Below, one piece after another: positions 44,007-52,356 of a DNA stretch of 64,000 nucleotides (positions within the stretch are counted from its first letter, which is position 1; each line of letters begins with the position of its first letter). The stretch is from positions 1 through 64,000 of the forward strand of contig READ01000012.1 of the NCBI GenBank assembly GCA_004293675.1, written 5' to 3'. Source of the stretch: Betaproteobacteria bacterium (GTDB taxonomy: Bacteria; Pseudomonadota; Gammaproteobacteria; Burkholderiales; Casimicrobiaceae). Under the pieces are notes generated by a model. That model made no database searches and was not told the origin of the DNA. It worked only from the letters and a program-made list of their open reading frames with translations. A program made the position numbers and the translations under genes.

Positions 44007-45581
44007 CTAGTTGTGCTCGGGCTCGTGCGGTGTATCTTGCCAGCTTTCTAACAACTTCAATCGCTGCACCTTCCCCGAAGGCCCCTTCGGTAGCTCTTGC
44101 ACGAACCGAAATTCCTTTGGCGTTTTGAATTTCCCCAAATGCAGCAAGCAGTGTTCACGCAGCTCGTCAGCGCTGCATTGCGCGTCCGGTTTCAGAATGA
44201 TGGCGGCCAGAATATCTTGGCCGTAGTTCACGTCGGGTACGCCCACCGCGGCGGCTTCTAGCACCGCCGGATGCAGCAGCAGTGCTTCGTCGATTTCGCG
44301 CGGGGCAATGTTTTCGCCGCCTTTGATGATGAGCTCTTTGATGCGGCCCGTTACGAGATAGAAGCCGTCGGAATCTCGGTGACCGATGTCGCCGGTTCTC
44401 AGCCAGCCGCCATCAATTAGGGCTTCGCGCGTTTTTTCTGGGTCGTTGAAATAGCCGAGCATGACGTTGTCGCCGCGCAGTTGTAGTTCACCGCTGGCGT
44501 TGTCTTTCAGCACTCGTCCGTCGTCGGTTGAAGCGACTCGGGCTTCCACGCCACACGGCAAGCCCGGCGTGCCGTACTTTCGCTCGCTTGGGTTCTGTGG
44601 ATTGCAAAACACCACCGACGCGCATTCGGTCATGCCCATCGCTTCGATGACGCCGATATTGAATCGCTGTTCAAAGGCTTTGTGTTGCTCGGGCGGTAGC
44701 GGCGCCGAGGCGGATCGAGCGAAGCGCACGCTGGGGTAATGGCTCGCCTTGCCATCGGCAGCATTGAGCAAATACGCGATGATGGTGGGCACGACGTTGA
44801 TCCACGTAGGATGAAATGAATCGACCCATCCCCACCAGCTGCTCGCTGAAAATTTGTGCGGCGCGACGATGCTGCCACCACTCACAAACGGCGCGAGCGT
44901 GGCTACGCATTGACCGTTGATGTGATAGAGCGGCAGCGATGAAAGCACGCGATCCTGCGCCGTTAAGCCGTGCCACGCGGCCACGTTTTGTGCGGCGTGG
45001 GTGACGTTACCGTGCGTTAAGAGCGCGCCCTTGGGCTGCCCTGTGGTGCCCGAGGTGTACATCAGTAGCGCCGGGCTACCCGACTGTAGGAGCGGCTCCG
45101 CCGCGATAGCGTTCGCTGCCGGAACAACGTTGGCCGCTTCTTCCGCCACGCTGGGCGCATCGGAATCAATCACCTCAACCCGAATCGTTGCCGCAACATC
45201 GGGCGCAAGGAGCGCGACCGCAGCGCGAAGCGTCGACTCGTAATGCGTTGAAGTGAACACCACGCGAACTTTGGAGTGGGTCAACACATACGCAAGCTGC
45301 GTCGGTTGCGACAGCAAATTGAGCGGCACCGACACATAACCCGCGGCCATCGTGCCGATGAAAATGGCGGCCGTTTGATAGCCGTTGTGAAGTAGAAAAC
45401 CAACGTGCGAACCGGGTGCAACGCCCCATTTTGCAAGGCGTTTGGCGAGATCGTTAGTTTCAGCCGCGAGCGCGGCATAGCTCATCGTTCGTCCAGTTTC
45501 GGGCGACAACACGAACAGCGCGTCCGGTTGATTCACGGCGTGGTGCTGGAGCGCGTCGCGTAAGGTGGCAAATCGATTCAT
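44007..45581 (-). CDS. AMP-forming acyl-CoA ligase, candidate sulfoacetate-CoA ligase
   Basis: A 524-residue ANL-superfamily ligase. The P-loop-like A3 motif is LLMYTSGTTGQPKGA. A5 is MGMTECASV. A7 and A8 include GWLRTGDIGH and GRIKELIIKGGENIAPREI, with the A10 lysine in PKGPSGKVQRLKL. It is the last gene of a minus-strand series with sulfoacetaldehyde dehydrogenase, a Bug receptor and Xsc. In Cupriavidus necator the ligase SauT activates sulfoacetate to sulfoacetyl-CoA ahead of SauS, so this is its likely counterpart by context. Motifs alone do not give substrate. A REP arm lies within the coding sequence near residue 163. Confidence 0.75.
   Translation of the reverse strand: MNRFATLRDALQHHAVNQPDALFVLSPETGRTMSYAALAAETNDLAKRLAKWGVAPGSHVGFLLHNGYQTAAIFIGTMAAGYVSVPLNLLSQPTQLAYVLTHSKVRVVFTSTHYESTLRAAVALLAPDVAATIRVEVIDSDAPSVAEEAANVVPAANAIAAEPLLQSGSPALLMYTSGTTGQPKGALLTHGNVTHAAQNVAAWHGLTAQDRVLSSLPLYHINGQCVATLAPFVSGGSIVAPHKFSASSWWGWVDSFHPTWINVVPTIIAYLLNAADGKASHYPSVRFARSASAPLPPEQHKAFEQRFNIGVIEAMGMTECASVVFCNPQNPSERKYGTPGLPCGVEARVASTDDGRVLKDNASGELQLRGDNVMLGYFNDPEKTREALIDGGWLRTGDIGHRDSDGFYLVTGRIKELIIKGGENIAPREIDEALLLHPAVLEAAAVGVPDVNYGQDILAAIILKPDAQCSADELREHCLLHLGKFKTPKEFRFVQELPKGPSGKVQRLKLLESWQDTPHEPEHN
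45084..45097. repeat. Single REP arm inside the CoA ligase gene
   Basis: CTGTAGGAGCGGCT followed by CCGCCGCGATAGCG matches one arm of the REP at 20172-20256. It falls in the region encoding a variable Ala-rich stretch just before the ATP-binding A3 motif. Confidence 0.6.
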
Positions 45582-45618
45582 CGGGAGGCGCGCACAACAA
45601 CTTTCAATGATGAATATC

Positions 45619-45737
45619 CAACTATCATTCGCAATGCCTTATGAAATATGGCCTACAACGCTCTACATACTGTTTTCAAAAGCAGTGAAAATTTGAGTTA
45701 ACCCCATATTTCATATGGCGTTCCATAAAAAAGTTAG
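45619..45737. repeat. MITE-like inverted-repeat element, copy F
   Basis: The left arm has AATGCCTTATGAAATATGGC. The right arm has CCCCATATTTCATATGGCGTT then AAAAAAGTT. The core is TTTTCAAAAGCAGTGAAAAT. It lies between the candidate sauT and sauS genes, in the 180-bp gap of an otherwise collinear cluster. Confidence 0.88.
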
Positions 45738-45761
45738 GATTGAGATATCCCTGCACGAGCG

Positions 45762-47183
45762 CTAACGCCCAACCGCGCCAAACAGCGGCGAAAACAGCGC
45801 GATTTCATCGGCCATTCGCATTGGAATAGGGCGCGCAATTCGTGTGATGTTCAGAAAGTTTTTATACGTTAGGTTGTCGCTGAAACTGTTGCCGCCCCAA
45901 GTGCCGCAACCCATCGATAGCGAAAACGGTAAGCCGTTGTCAAAGCTTCCGCCCGTCGCAATGGCGTGTGCTTGGTTCACGATCACACGGGCTACCGGCA
46001 GCGTTTCGCCGAGCGATCTGGCGAGCGTTTCCACCTGATCGTTCGCGGCGTGTAAGCCCACCGAATGGCCCGCGCCTTGATGTGCATAAATCTGCGCGAC
46101 CTTCGCAACGGCTTGCTCGAAATTGGCGACGCGGTAGATCGTGAGTACGGGTGAGAGCTTTTCTCCACTGAACGGAAACTCTGCGCCGACACCGGTTTCT
46201 TCCACCATCAAAACGCGCGTTGTCTCTGCAACATTTAGCCCGGCGAGTGCCGCGATAACGGTCGCACTTTTCGCCGTGAACGCGGCAGATAAATGCCCGC
46301 CCGGAAACATGGCGGATTGCAGTGTCGCTTTGTCCGCGCCACCTAGTCGAACGCAACCGTGCGCTGTCAACGCGGTGATCATCGCGTCAAACACCGCGTC
46401 TTCAATCACGAGACTGTTTTCACTCGAGCAGCTGGTCGCGTTATCAAACGTTTTCGAACGCACGATACGCTCGGCCGCCGCGCCTACATCTACGCTCGAA
46501 TGCACGATCACGGACACGTTACCGGCTCCCACGCCAAACGCGGGCTTGCCGCTGGAATACGCAGCGCGAATGTTCGATTGCGATCCGGTGGCCACGATTA
46601 GATCCACCTGTTGCAGTAGCTCGTTAGTGATCGCTTTATTGACTGGTGCGGGTAGTAGCTGCACCAGGTCCCGCGGCGCGCCGAGTTTGTCGAATTGTGC
46701 GTGCACAAATTCAACGAGCAATGCCGCCGTGGAGTAGCCTTTGGGCGAGGGCGCCAAGATGATGGCATTCCTGCCCTTCATCGCGTTGATGATCATGTTG
46801 GCGGGCGTCGCACCGGGATTGGTCGAAGGCGTGATCGCGCCAACGACACCGACGGGGCGCGCGATCTCTGTGATGCCCGTTTCTGTGCTTTCAGACAGTA
46901 CCCCGACTGATTTTGCATGCTGCAAATCACGTAAGAGGCCAAGCGTTTTGCGGTGATTCTTTTGGATCTTGTCGGCGACATTGCCAAGGCCGGTGTCACG
47001 CACCGCGAGCTCTGCCAGCGCACGATTGCGCGACGGCTCCATGATCGCCCACGCCGCTGCTGCGCACAGCAGGTCGGTGCGCGTTTGATCGTAGCCCGCG
47101 ACGGCGGCCTGTGCCGCACGAGCGCGGGCGATGAGGGCGGCAACTTGCGCACTAAGCGCAGTTGCCGTTGTGTGCGCATTCAC
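45762..47183 (-). CDS. sauS: Acylating sulfoacetaldehyde dehydrogenase
   Basis: A 473-residue CoA-acylating aldehyde dehydrogenase. It shows PVGVVGAITPSTNPGATPANMIINAMKGRN-type opening (GVVGAITPSTNPG), nucleotide-loop VATGSQSN, the catalytic cysteine in DNATSCSSENS, and VGAEFPFSGEKLSPVL. This set is typical of the sulfoacetaldehyde/EutE-like group. The position next to Xsc and a CoA ligase makes SauS the best call: it reduces sulfoacetyl-CoA to sulfoacetaldehyde with NAD(P)H. The Bug receptor gene lies 90 bases upstream on the same strand. Confidence 0.85.
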   Translation of the reverse strand: MNAHTTATALSAQVAALIARARAAQAAVAGYDQTRTDLLCAAAAWAIMEPSRNRALAELAVRDTGLGNVADKIQKNHRKTLGLLRDLQHAKSVGVLSESTETGITEIARPVGVVGAITPSTNPGATPANMIINAMKGRNAIILAPSPKGYSTAALLVEFVHAQFDKLGAPRDLVQLLPAPVNKAITNELLQQVDLIVATGSQSNIRAAYSSGKPAFGVGAGNVSVIVHSSVDVGAAAERIVRSKTFDNATSCSSENSLVIEDAVFDAMITALTAHGCVRLGGADKATLQSAMFPGGHLSAAFTAKSATVIAALAGLNVAETTRVLMVEETGVGAEFPFSGEKLSPVLTIYRVANFEQAVAKVAQIYAHQGAGHSVGLHAANDQVETLARSLGETLPVARVIVNQAHAIATGGSFDNGLPFSLSMGCGTWGGNSFSDNLTYKNFLNITRIARPIPMRMADEIALFSPLFGAVGR

Positions 47184-47198
47184 CGCAACGTTCCGATC

Positions 47199-47229
47199 CG
47201 TTCGTGGCGAGCCCGTCGAACCATGAACG
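47199..47229. repeat. TTCGTGGTGAGCTTGTCGAA-type module
   Basis: CGTTCGTGGCGAGCCCGTCG followed by AACCATGAACG, a variant of the module repeated at 1-540 and 9685-9894. It occupies most of the gap between sauS and the Bug receptor gene. Confidence 0.75.
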
Positions 47230-47273
47230 CCGCGCTTCGCAAAGAACGCTGTGAGTTGGGGTAGAGCGAACCG

Positions 47274-48245
47274 TTACTGATCAAGCTTCGCGCCCGACAC
47301 TTTTGCAACCCGCGCCCAACGTTCAATTTCGGCCCTCACAAACTTGCCAAATTCCGCCGGTGGCATGCCGCCCGCATCGGCCGACGCAGCCGCCCAATTG
47401 GCTTTGATCGCCGGGTCTTCGAGCGCCTTGACCACTTCGCGATACATCTTGTCAACGACGTCGGGTGGCGTGCCCTTGACCGCCCAAAGCGCGAACCACT
47501 GCGACACCTCAAGATTTGGAAAACCCTGCTCAGCCATCGTTGGAATATCTGGGTACTGCGTTGATCGCTTGGCTGCCATCAAACCCAAGGGCCGCGCTTT
47601 GCCCGCGCGAATTTGTGCCGCCGACGCGCTCATGCCGTCAAACAAAACATCGAGCTGACCGCCCAAGAAATCGGTCATCGCAGGCCCCATGCCTTTGTAG
47701 GGAACGTGCAGGATATTCACGCCTTGGTTCGATTTAAAGAGCTCCCCGGCCAAGTGCTGCGACGTGCCTGCACCGGATGAACCAAAGGCGAGTTTTGCGG
47801 GATTGGCTTTGGTGTGCTCCACCAGATCTTTCACCGTCTTTACGTTGGGCAATTTATCCGGCTGCGCGACGATCACAAACGGCATGATGGCCAGCAGCGT
47901 CACCGGCACAAAATCCTTTTCAATATCGTAGGCGAGCTTTGGATACATCGATGGCGCGATGGCATGATGCACTGCGCCGATCAAAAACGTGTAGCCATCA
48001 GGCGCAGCACGTGCTGCTTGCGCGGCACCGATCGTACCGCCCGCGCCGCCAATGTTTTCAACGACGAATTGATGTCCGGTTTGCTTAGTGAGCTGCGCTG
48101 AGAGCGGCCGCGCGAAGGTGTCGGTGCCGCCGCCCGCTGGAAACGGATTGATGAGCTTCACCGGTTTGGCCGGCCAAGCTTGTGCGAGCGCACTCACCGA
48201 ACCGATCACACAGGCAAGTACCGTCAAAGTTTTGAAAATACGCAT
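47274..48245 (-). CDS. Bug/TctC-family periplasmic receptor in the sulfonate cluster
   Basis: A 323-residue periplasmic binding protein. The signal peptide (about 1-22) ends SALAQA, followed by WPAKPVKLINPFPAGGGTDTFARPL and later VPYKGMGPAMTDFLGG. CAAGGAGGC precedes the ATG. It sits between xsc and sauS on the same strand, so it may capture sulfoacetate or a related C2 sulfonate. No TctA/TctB membrane genes and no SauU-like MFS transporter are in the window. It is about the same length as the Bug protein at 643-1638 but only distantly similar. Confidence 0.9.
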   Translation of the reverse strand: MRIFKTLTVLACVIGSVSALAQAWPAKPVKLINPFPAGGGTDTFARPLSAQLTKQTGHQFVVENIGGAGGTIGAAQAARAAPDGYTFLIGAVHHAIAPSMYPKLAYDIEKDFVPVTLLAIMPFVIVAQPDKLPNVKTVKDLVEHTKANPAKLAFGSSGAGTSQHLAGELFKSNQGVNILHVPYKGMGPAMTDFLGGQLDVLFDGMSASAAQIRAGKARPLGLMAAKRSTQYPDIPTMAEQGFPNLEVSQWFALWAVKGTPPDVVDKMYREVVKALEDPAIKANWAAASADAGGMPPAEFGKFVRAEIERWARVAKVSGAKLDQ

Positions 48246-48383
48246 GAGGCCTCCTTGGCTGTTCCATTGCAGAACGTTTTTATGTGCTGGCGATGCTAGG
48301 GCTTCGAGCCGCTCAGTGAATACGGGTTTTCACGACGAAGTCCACGAATGCGCGAGCAACCGATCAGCGGACTATTTGCAACG

Positions 48384-48412
48384 TCGTTGCACCGACGCGT
48401 GCGGTGCAACGA
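48384..48412. promoter_or_regulatory. 11-bp perfect inverted repeat between xsc and the Bug gene
   Basis: TCGTTGCACCG (48384-48394) and CGGTGCAACGA (48402-48412) with a seven-base spacer. It lies 15 bases past the xsc stop. It could be an mRNA stem that limits readthrough from xsc into the receptor gene, or a protein-binding site; a T run is lacking. Confidence 0.55.
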
Positions 48413-48427
48413 TGCTGAGCGCTCACG

Positions 48428-50281
48428 CTACTTCGCCTTAATTTCGGTGTGTTTGTACTTCTTTAGATGACGTGTTGGCAGCGCTAGCGCGTCGCGGCGG
48501 AAGGGGTCGCCGAGCTCCTTGGTGACCATGATTTCAATGATCGTGGTTTTGCCCTTTTTCTGTGCTTCACAGGCCGCTTGCAGGGCGGGGCCGACGTCTT
48601 CGAGTTTGTCGATTCGCATGCCCTCGGCACCCATGGCAATGGCCACGTTCGCCCAATGCGGCTGGTTTTCGAGCGAGACACCCAAGTAGCGGCGGTTGTA
48701 GAAATCGACGTGATTTTTCTTCTCGGCGCCCCACTGACCGTTGTTGAACACAATGGCGGTCACGGGAATGTTTTCACGCACACAGGTTTGCACTTCGTTG
48801 AAACTGATACCCCATGCGCCGTCACCTACATAGGCGATGGCTGGACGATCCATGGCTGCGAGTTTGGCACCGATGATCGTTGGAAAGGCGTATCCGCAGT
48901 TGCCAAAACTCATCGCTGCAAACATCGAGCGTGGTTCGTTGAAGCGCAGGTAGCTGTTGGATACTGAGCAAATATTGCCGATGTCGGTCGACACCATGGC
49001 GCGTGCTGGCATCGCCATTTCGAGCGCTCGCAGCGCTTGGCGTGGATGCATGTACGGCGAGTCTTTGGCCGCTTCGATCGAATACGGGTCGCGCTCATGC
49101 GTCCATGCGGTGAGCTCTTTCTCCCACGACGCTTTTTCCTTGGCGAGCGTTTTCATGCGCGCTTCGGCGTTGGCACGACACACCAGCTGTTTACCTTTGA
49201 GGCGATTGACCAAGGCAAGCGCGGCAGCGCGCGCGTCGCCACAAATGCCCACGGAAATCTTCTTGACCAAACCAAGCATTTTGGGATCAGCGTCGATCTG
49301 AATAATCTTGGCGTTTTTGGGCCAGTAGTCCATGCCATGTTGCGGCAGCGTGCCGAACGGACCAAGGCGAGTACCCAAGGCGATCACGACGTCGGCCTTA
49401 TTGATGATTTTCATCGCCGCTTTCGAGCCTTGGTAGCCCAACGGGCCGCACCACAAACGGTGTTTGGCAGGAAAGCTGTCGTTGTGTAGGTAGCTGTTGC
49501 ACACCGGCGCGTCGAGCGCTTCGGCAAGTTTCACCGCCGCGTCCATGCCGTTGGCCATGATCACACCGCCGCCCGACAAAATGACTGGGAACTTTGCGGT
49601 AGCCAAAAGCGCAGCGGCCTGATCCAATGCCGATTCACCGCCCGCGCCGCGCTCCACCACGATGGGCTTCGGAATTTCGCATTCGATGTCGCCGTAGAAG
49701 TAATCACGCGGAATGTTGAGCTGCGTGGGACCGAGCTCAATGTGCGCCCGATCAAATGCGCGCGCTGTTAGCTCGGCAATACGCGCTTTGTTGTTCACAT
49801 GCGCTTGAAATTTGGTGATCTTTGAGAAGATCGGCAGCTGCTCGGTTTCTTGAAAGCCGCCCAAGCCCAGCGACATGGTGCCGGTCTCAGGCGTAATGAC
49901 GACCACCGGCGAGTGCGCCCAAAATGCCGCAGCCGTTGCGGTGACGAAATTGGTGATGCCAGGACCGTTTTGCGCGATGCACACACCGTGCTGACCGGAA
50001 ACACGCGAATAGCCGTCAGCCATGTGGCCCGCGCCCTGCTCGTGCGCGACCGACACAAAGCGGATCCCCGCCGTGTCAAACAAATCGAGCGCATCCATGT
50101 AGGACGACCCCACGATGCCGAAGATGTGCCGAACGCCTTGCGAGATCATCGTCTCCACGAAAGCCTCGGAAGGGGTCATGCGTTGCTTGCCGACAGTAAC
50201 GCTGCGGTCAACTTTGGCCTTGGGGGTTCCGGCGGATTTGGCTGGGGAGGTTGCTTTTTTCGCGGGCTTGAGTGTCGCCAT
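48428..50281 (-). CDS. xsc: Sulfoacetaldehyde acetyltransferase
   Basis: A 617-residue thiamine-diphosphate enzyme that converts sulfoacetaldehyde and phosphate to acetyl phosphate and sulfite. Features: the TPP-activating Glu in SVAHEQGAGHMADGYSR, IAQNGPGITNFVTATAAAFWAH, and the TPP/Mg motif starting GDGAWGISFNE and closing with FNNGQWGAEK. The start at 50281 has GAAAGGA upstream; the next 34 residues (Ala/Lys/Pro-rich, ATLKPAKKATSPAKSAG) are an extra N-terminal tail, after which the usual RMTPSEAFVETM begins. It is divergent from an IclR regulator gene, the likely controller. Confidence 0.93.
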   Translation of the reverse strand: MATLKPAKKATSPAKSAGTPKAKVDRSVTVGKQRMTPSEAFVETMISQGVRHIFGIVGSSYMDALDLFDTAGIRFVSVAHEQGAGHMADGYSRVSGQHGVCIAQNGPGITNFVTATAAAFWAHSPVVVITPETGTMSLGLGGFQETEQLPIFSKITKFQAHVNNKARIAELTARAFDRAHIELGPTQLNIPRDYFYGDIECEIPKPIVVERGAGGESALDQAAALLATAKFPVILSGGGVIMANGMDAAVKLAEALDAPVCNSYLHNDSFPAKHRLWCGPLGYQGSKAAMKIINKADVVIALGTRLGPFGTLPQHGMDYWPKNAKIIQIDADPKMLGLVKKISVGICGDARAAALALVNRLKGKQLVCRANAEARMKTLAKEKASWEKELTAWTHERDPYSIEAAKDSPYMHPRQALRALEMAMPARAMVSTDIGNICSVSNSYLRFNEPRSMFAAMSFGNCGYAFPTIIGAKLAAMDRPAIAYVGDGAWGISFNEVQTCVRENIPVTAIVFNNGQWGAEKKNHVDFYNRRYLGVSLENQPHWANVAIAMGAEGMRIDKLEDVGPALQAACEAQKKGKTTIIEIMVTKELGDPFRRDALALPTRHLKKYKHTEIKAK

Positions 50282-50408
50282 GGGTGAGTCCTTTCCTGCT
50301 TGTGGTGTAGACAAGGCGCTGAGTGATCGTTGCTTTGATCGGCCTTTGTCCGGCTATCGAACATGAAGTGTGAGCATAGCGAGCTCAAAGCGCAGCTCTT
50401 CACCACCG

Positions 50409-50433
50409 AAAACGAACCTGACAGTTTCGTTTT
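50409..50433. promoter_or_regulatory. Inverted repeat in the xsc-iclR divergent region, candidate IclR operator
   Basis: AAAACGAA (50409-50416) and TTCGTTTT (50426-50433) with a nine-base spacer, followed by TTGCAAAGTTGCA. It sits 39 bases before the iclR start and 128 bases before the xsc start, suitable for joint control of both promoters. IclR proteins bind such palindromes, but this one is unproven. Confidence 0.5.
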
Positions 50434-50471
50434 TTGCAAAGTTGCATAATGGTTCGGAATAAGGAAAAACT

Positions 50472-51281
50472 ATGCAAATCGAGCCCGACGCTAGCAACCA
50501 CAACGAGTTAGAGGACGGCCATCAAGGTCGCGAAGCCGGGTCCGCCGCACTTCGCTCGTTGCTGGTCATGGAGTTTGTCGCCAACAGCGAAAAGTCAGTG
50601 AGCTTGACTGAAATCATGCAAGCCGTAAAGCTGCCTAAGCCCACCGTTTTTCGCATTTTGACGACGCTCGAAGAAGCGGGCATGCTGCTTCGCGAGCCCG
50701 ACGCTAAACGGTATGTTCCGGGCGAACGCTTGTCGAACTTAGCGGCTAACGTTTTGTTGCATTCGCCGCACCGTGCCGCTCGCCGAGCGATTCTCGAAGA
50801 GCTCGTTGAAAAGCTGGGCGAGACCTGTAACCTGGCCATTCCCAACGGTCACTACGTGATGTATTTGGATCGCGTGGAATCGTCGTGGCCGCTGCGGATC
50901 AATCTGCATGCGGGCTCCAAGGTGCCGCTCTACGCCAGCGCCAGCGGCAAATTATTCTTGGCGCACTCGCAAAAGCGCATGCGTGATCGGCTGCTCACCA
51001 GCGCACCGCTCATTGGACACACTCGAAATACGCTCACCACGCTGCGGCAGCTTGAAGCGGAATTCACCAAAATTCGCCGCAACGGTTATTCGGTCGACAA
51101 CGAGGAATACCTTGCGGGGATTTGTTGCTTGGCGGTGCCAGTCATCAACGATCAAGAGCGCGTGGTGGCCTCTGTTGCCGTGCACGGACCGAGCGCTCGA
51201 ATGAGCGTTGCACAGTCCATGGAGTTTCTGCCCACGCTTCGCGAAGCGGCCGAACAAATCGGGCAAACGCTCGACTGGTAG
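50472..51281 (+). CDS. IclR-family transcriptional regulator
   Basis: A 269-residue regulator. The winged helix-turn-helix (about 25-90) includes VSLTEIMQAVKLPKPTVFRILTTLEEAGML-type sequence, seen as SLTEIMQAVKLPKPTVFRIL. The effector domain follows (about 105-265), with LYASASGKLFLA and DNEEYLAGICCLAVPV. It is divergent from xsc and 13 bases upstream of pta, so it probably controls both arms of the sulfonate cluster in response to a pathway intermediate. Confidence 0.92.
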   Translation: MQIEPDASNHNELEDGHQGREAGSAALRSLLVMEFVANSEKSVSLTEIMQAVKLPKPTVFRILTTLEEAGMLLREPDAKRYVPGERLSNLAANVLLHSPHRAARRAILEELVEKLGETCNLAIPNGHYVMYLDRVESSWPLRINLHAGSKVPLYASASGKLFLAHSQKRMRDRLLTSAPLIGHTRNTLTTLRQLEAEFTKIRRNGYSVDNEEYLAGICCLAVPVINDQERVVASVAVHGPSARMSVAQSMEFLPTLREAAEQIGQTLDW

Positions 51282-51294
51282 CGGCCCAGTGGCC

Positions 51295-52269
51295 ATGCAA
51301 TCGCCAAGCGCCGCAGCGCATCCGCGCCTAGACGCGCTCATTGCCAAGGCGAAATTGCTGCCAGCGCTTCGAACGGCGTTGGCGTTTCCCGGCAACGAAG
51401 CCTCGCTGATCGCAGCGCTTGAAGCTTCGGCCTCGGGATTGATTGACTTTGTGTGTTTCGGAGACGCCGCTCAGATCGCACGACTTCAAGCGGCAAGCGC
51501 CCACCGATCGCTGCGCGACGCTACAGTCTCGGTCGTTGACACCGGAGCCGACCCCAACGCGGCGGCGATGGCGGCCGTTGCGGCGTGCGCTAGCGGACAG
51601 TTTGAAGCGCTGATGAAGGGTTCGCTGCACACCGACGAATTGATGGCGGCCGTGCTCGCGCCCGTTGGCGCTCTCCGCGGTGCGCTGCGGATGACACATT
51701 GCTTCGTGTTTGATGTACCGCGTTATCACAAGCTTTTGGCGATTACGGACGCCGTCGTCAACATCAACCCCGACCTGAAAACCAAGGCGGAAGCGATTTC
51801 TAGCGCGATTGCGCTTCTCCGTCAGCTTGGCGTGGCGGTGCCAAAAGTCGCTGTCGTGACCGCCGTTGAAACGGTGAACGAGGCGATTCCGGCCACGCTT
51901 GACGCGGCCAAGCTTGTTCAAATGGCACGGGCGGGCGAGTTTGGTGAAGCATTGGTTGAGGGGCCGTTTGGCTTTGACAATGCCATTTCAGCCGAGGCAG
52001 CCAAAACAAAGGGCATGATTTCTGAGGTGGCGGGCGAGCCCGATCTGATCGTCGTACCAGACTTGAATTCCGGAAATATTCTCTACAAAGCCTTAGTTTA
52101 TATGGCCGACGCTGAATGTGCTGGGATTGTGTTGGGGGCCAAAGTGCCGATCATTTTGACCAGCCGAGCCGATTCGGGCTTCGCGCGGGTGGCGTCATGC
52201 GCGCTGGCTTCGCTGGCTCGGGCTGGTGACGCCGCAGCGACGGGTGGAGCGCTCAAAGAGAGGGGCTAA
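51295..52269 (+). CDS. pta: Phosphate acetyltransferase
   Basis: A 324-residue PTA/PTB-family enzyme making acetyl-CoA from acetyl phosphate, the product of Xsc. Late motifs are typical: VEGPFGFDNAIS, DLIVVPDLNSGNILYKALVYMADAE and VPIILTSRADSGFARVASCALA. Early sequence LKTKAEAISSAI and MKGSLHTDELMAAV also fit. It is the short Pta type without the DRTGG domain. ATG at 51295 is preferred (GTG two codons upstream is possible). The iclR stop is 13 bases upstream, so the two are co-transcribed. It is the final enzyme of the cluster. Confidence 0.92.
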   Translation: MQSPSAAAHPRLDALIAKAKLLPALRTALAFPGNEASLIAALEASASGLIDFVCFGDAAQIARLQAASAHRSLRDATVSVVDTGADPNAAAMAAVAACASGQFEALMKGSLHTDELMAAVLAPVGALRGALRMTHCFVFDVPRYHKLLAITDAVVNINPDLKTKAEAISSAIALLRQLGVAVPKVAVVTAVETVNEAIPATLDAAKLVQMARAGEFGEALVEGPFGFDNAISAEAAKTKGMISEVAGEPDLIVVPDLNSGNILYKALVYMADAECAGIVLGAKVPIILTSRADSGFARVASCALASLARAGDAAATGGALKERG

Positions 52270-52356
52270 CCCTCGGAATTTGCTAACATTCCATGGTTTT
52301 CCAGCGCGAGTCCAACAAGACGCAGCGCGACCACCAAGACAGATCGGCAGAGCAGT

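Noticed and set aside
46141-46737. 198-residue plus-strand frame opposite sauS
   Set aside because: It lies fully antisense to a well-supported gene with clear family motifs; no family likeness of its own.
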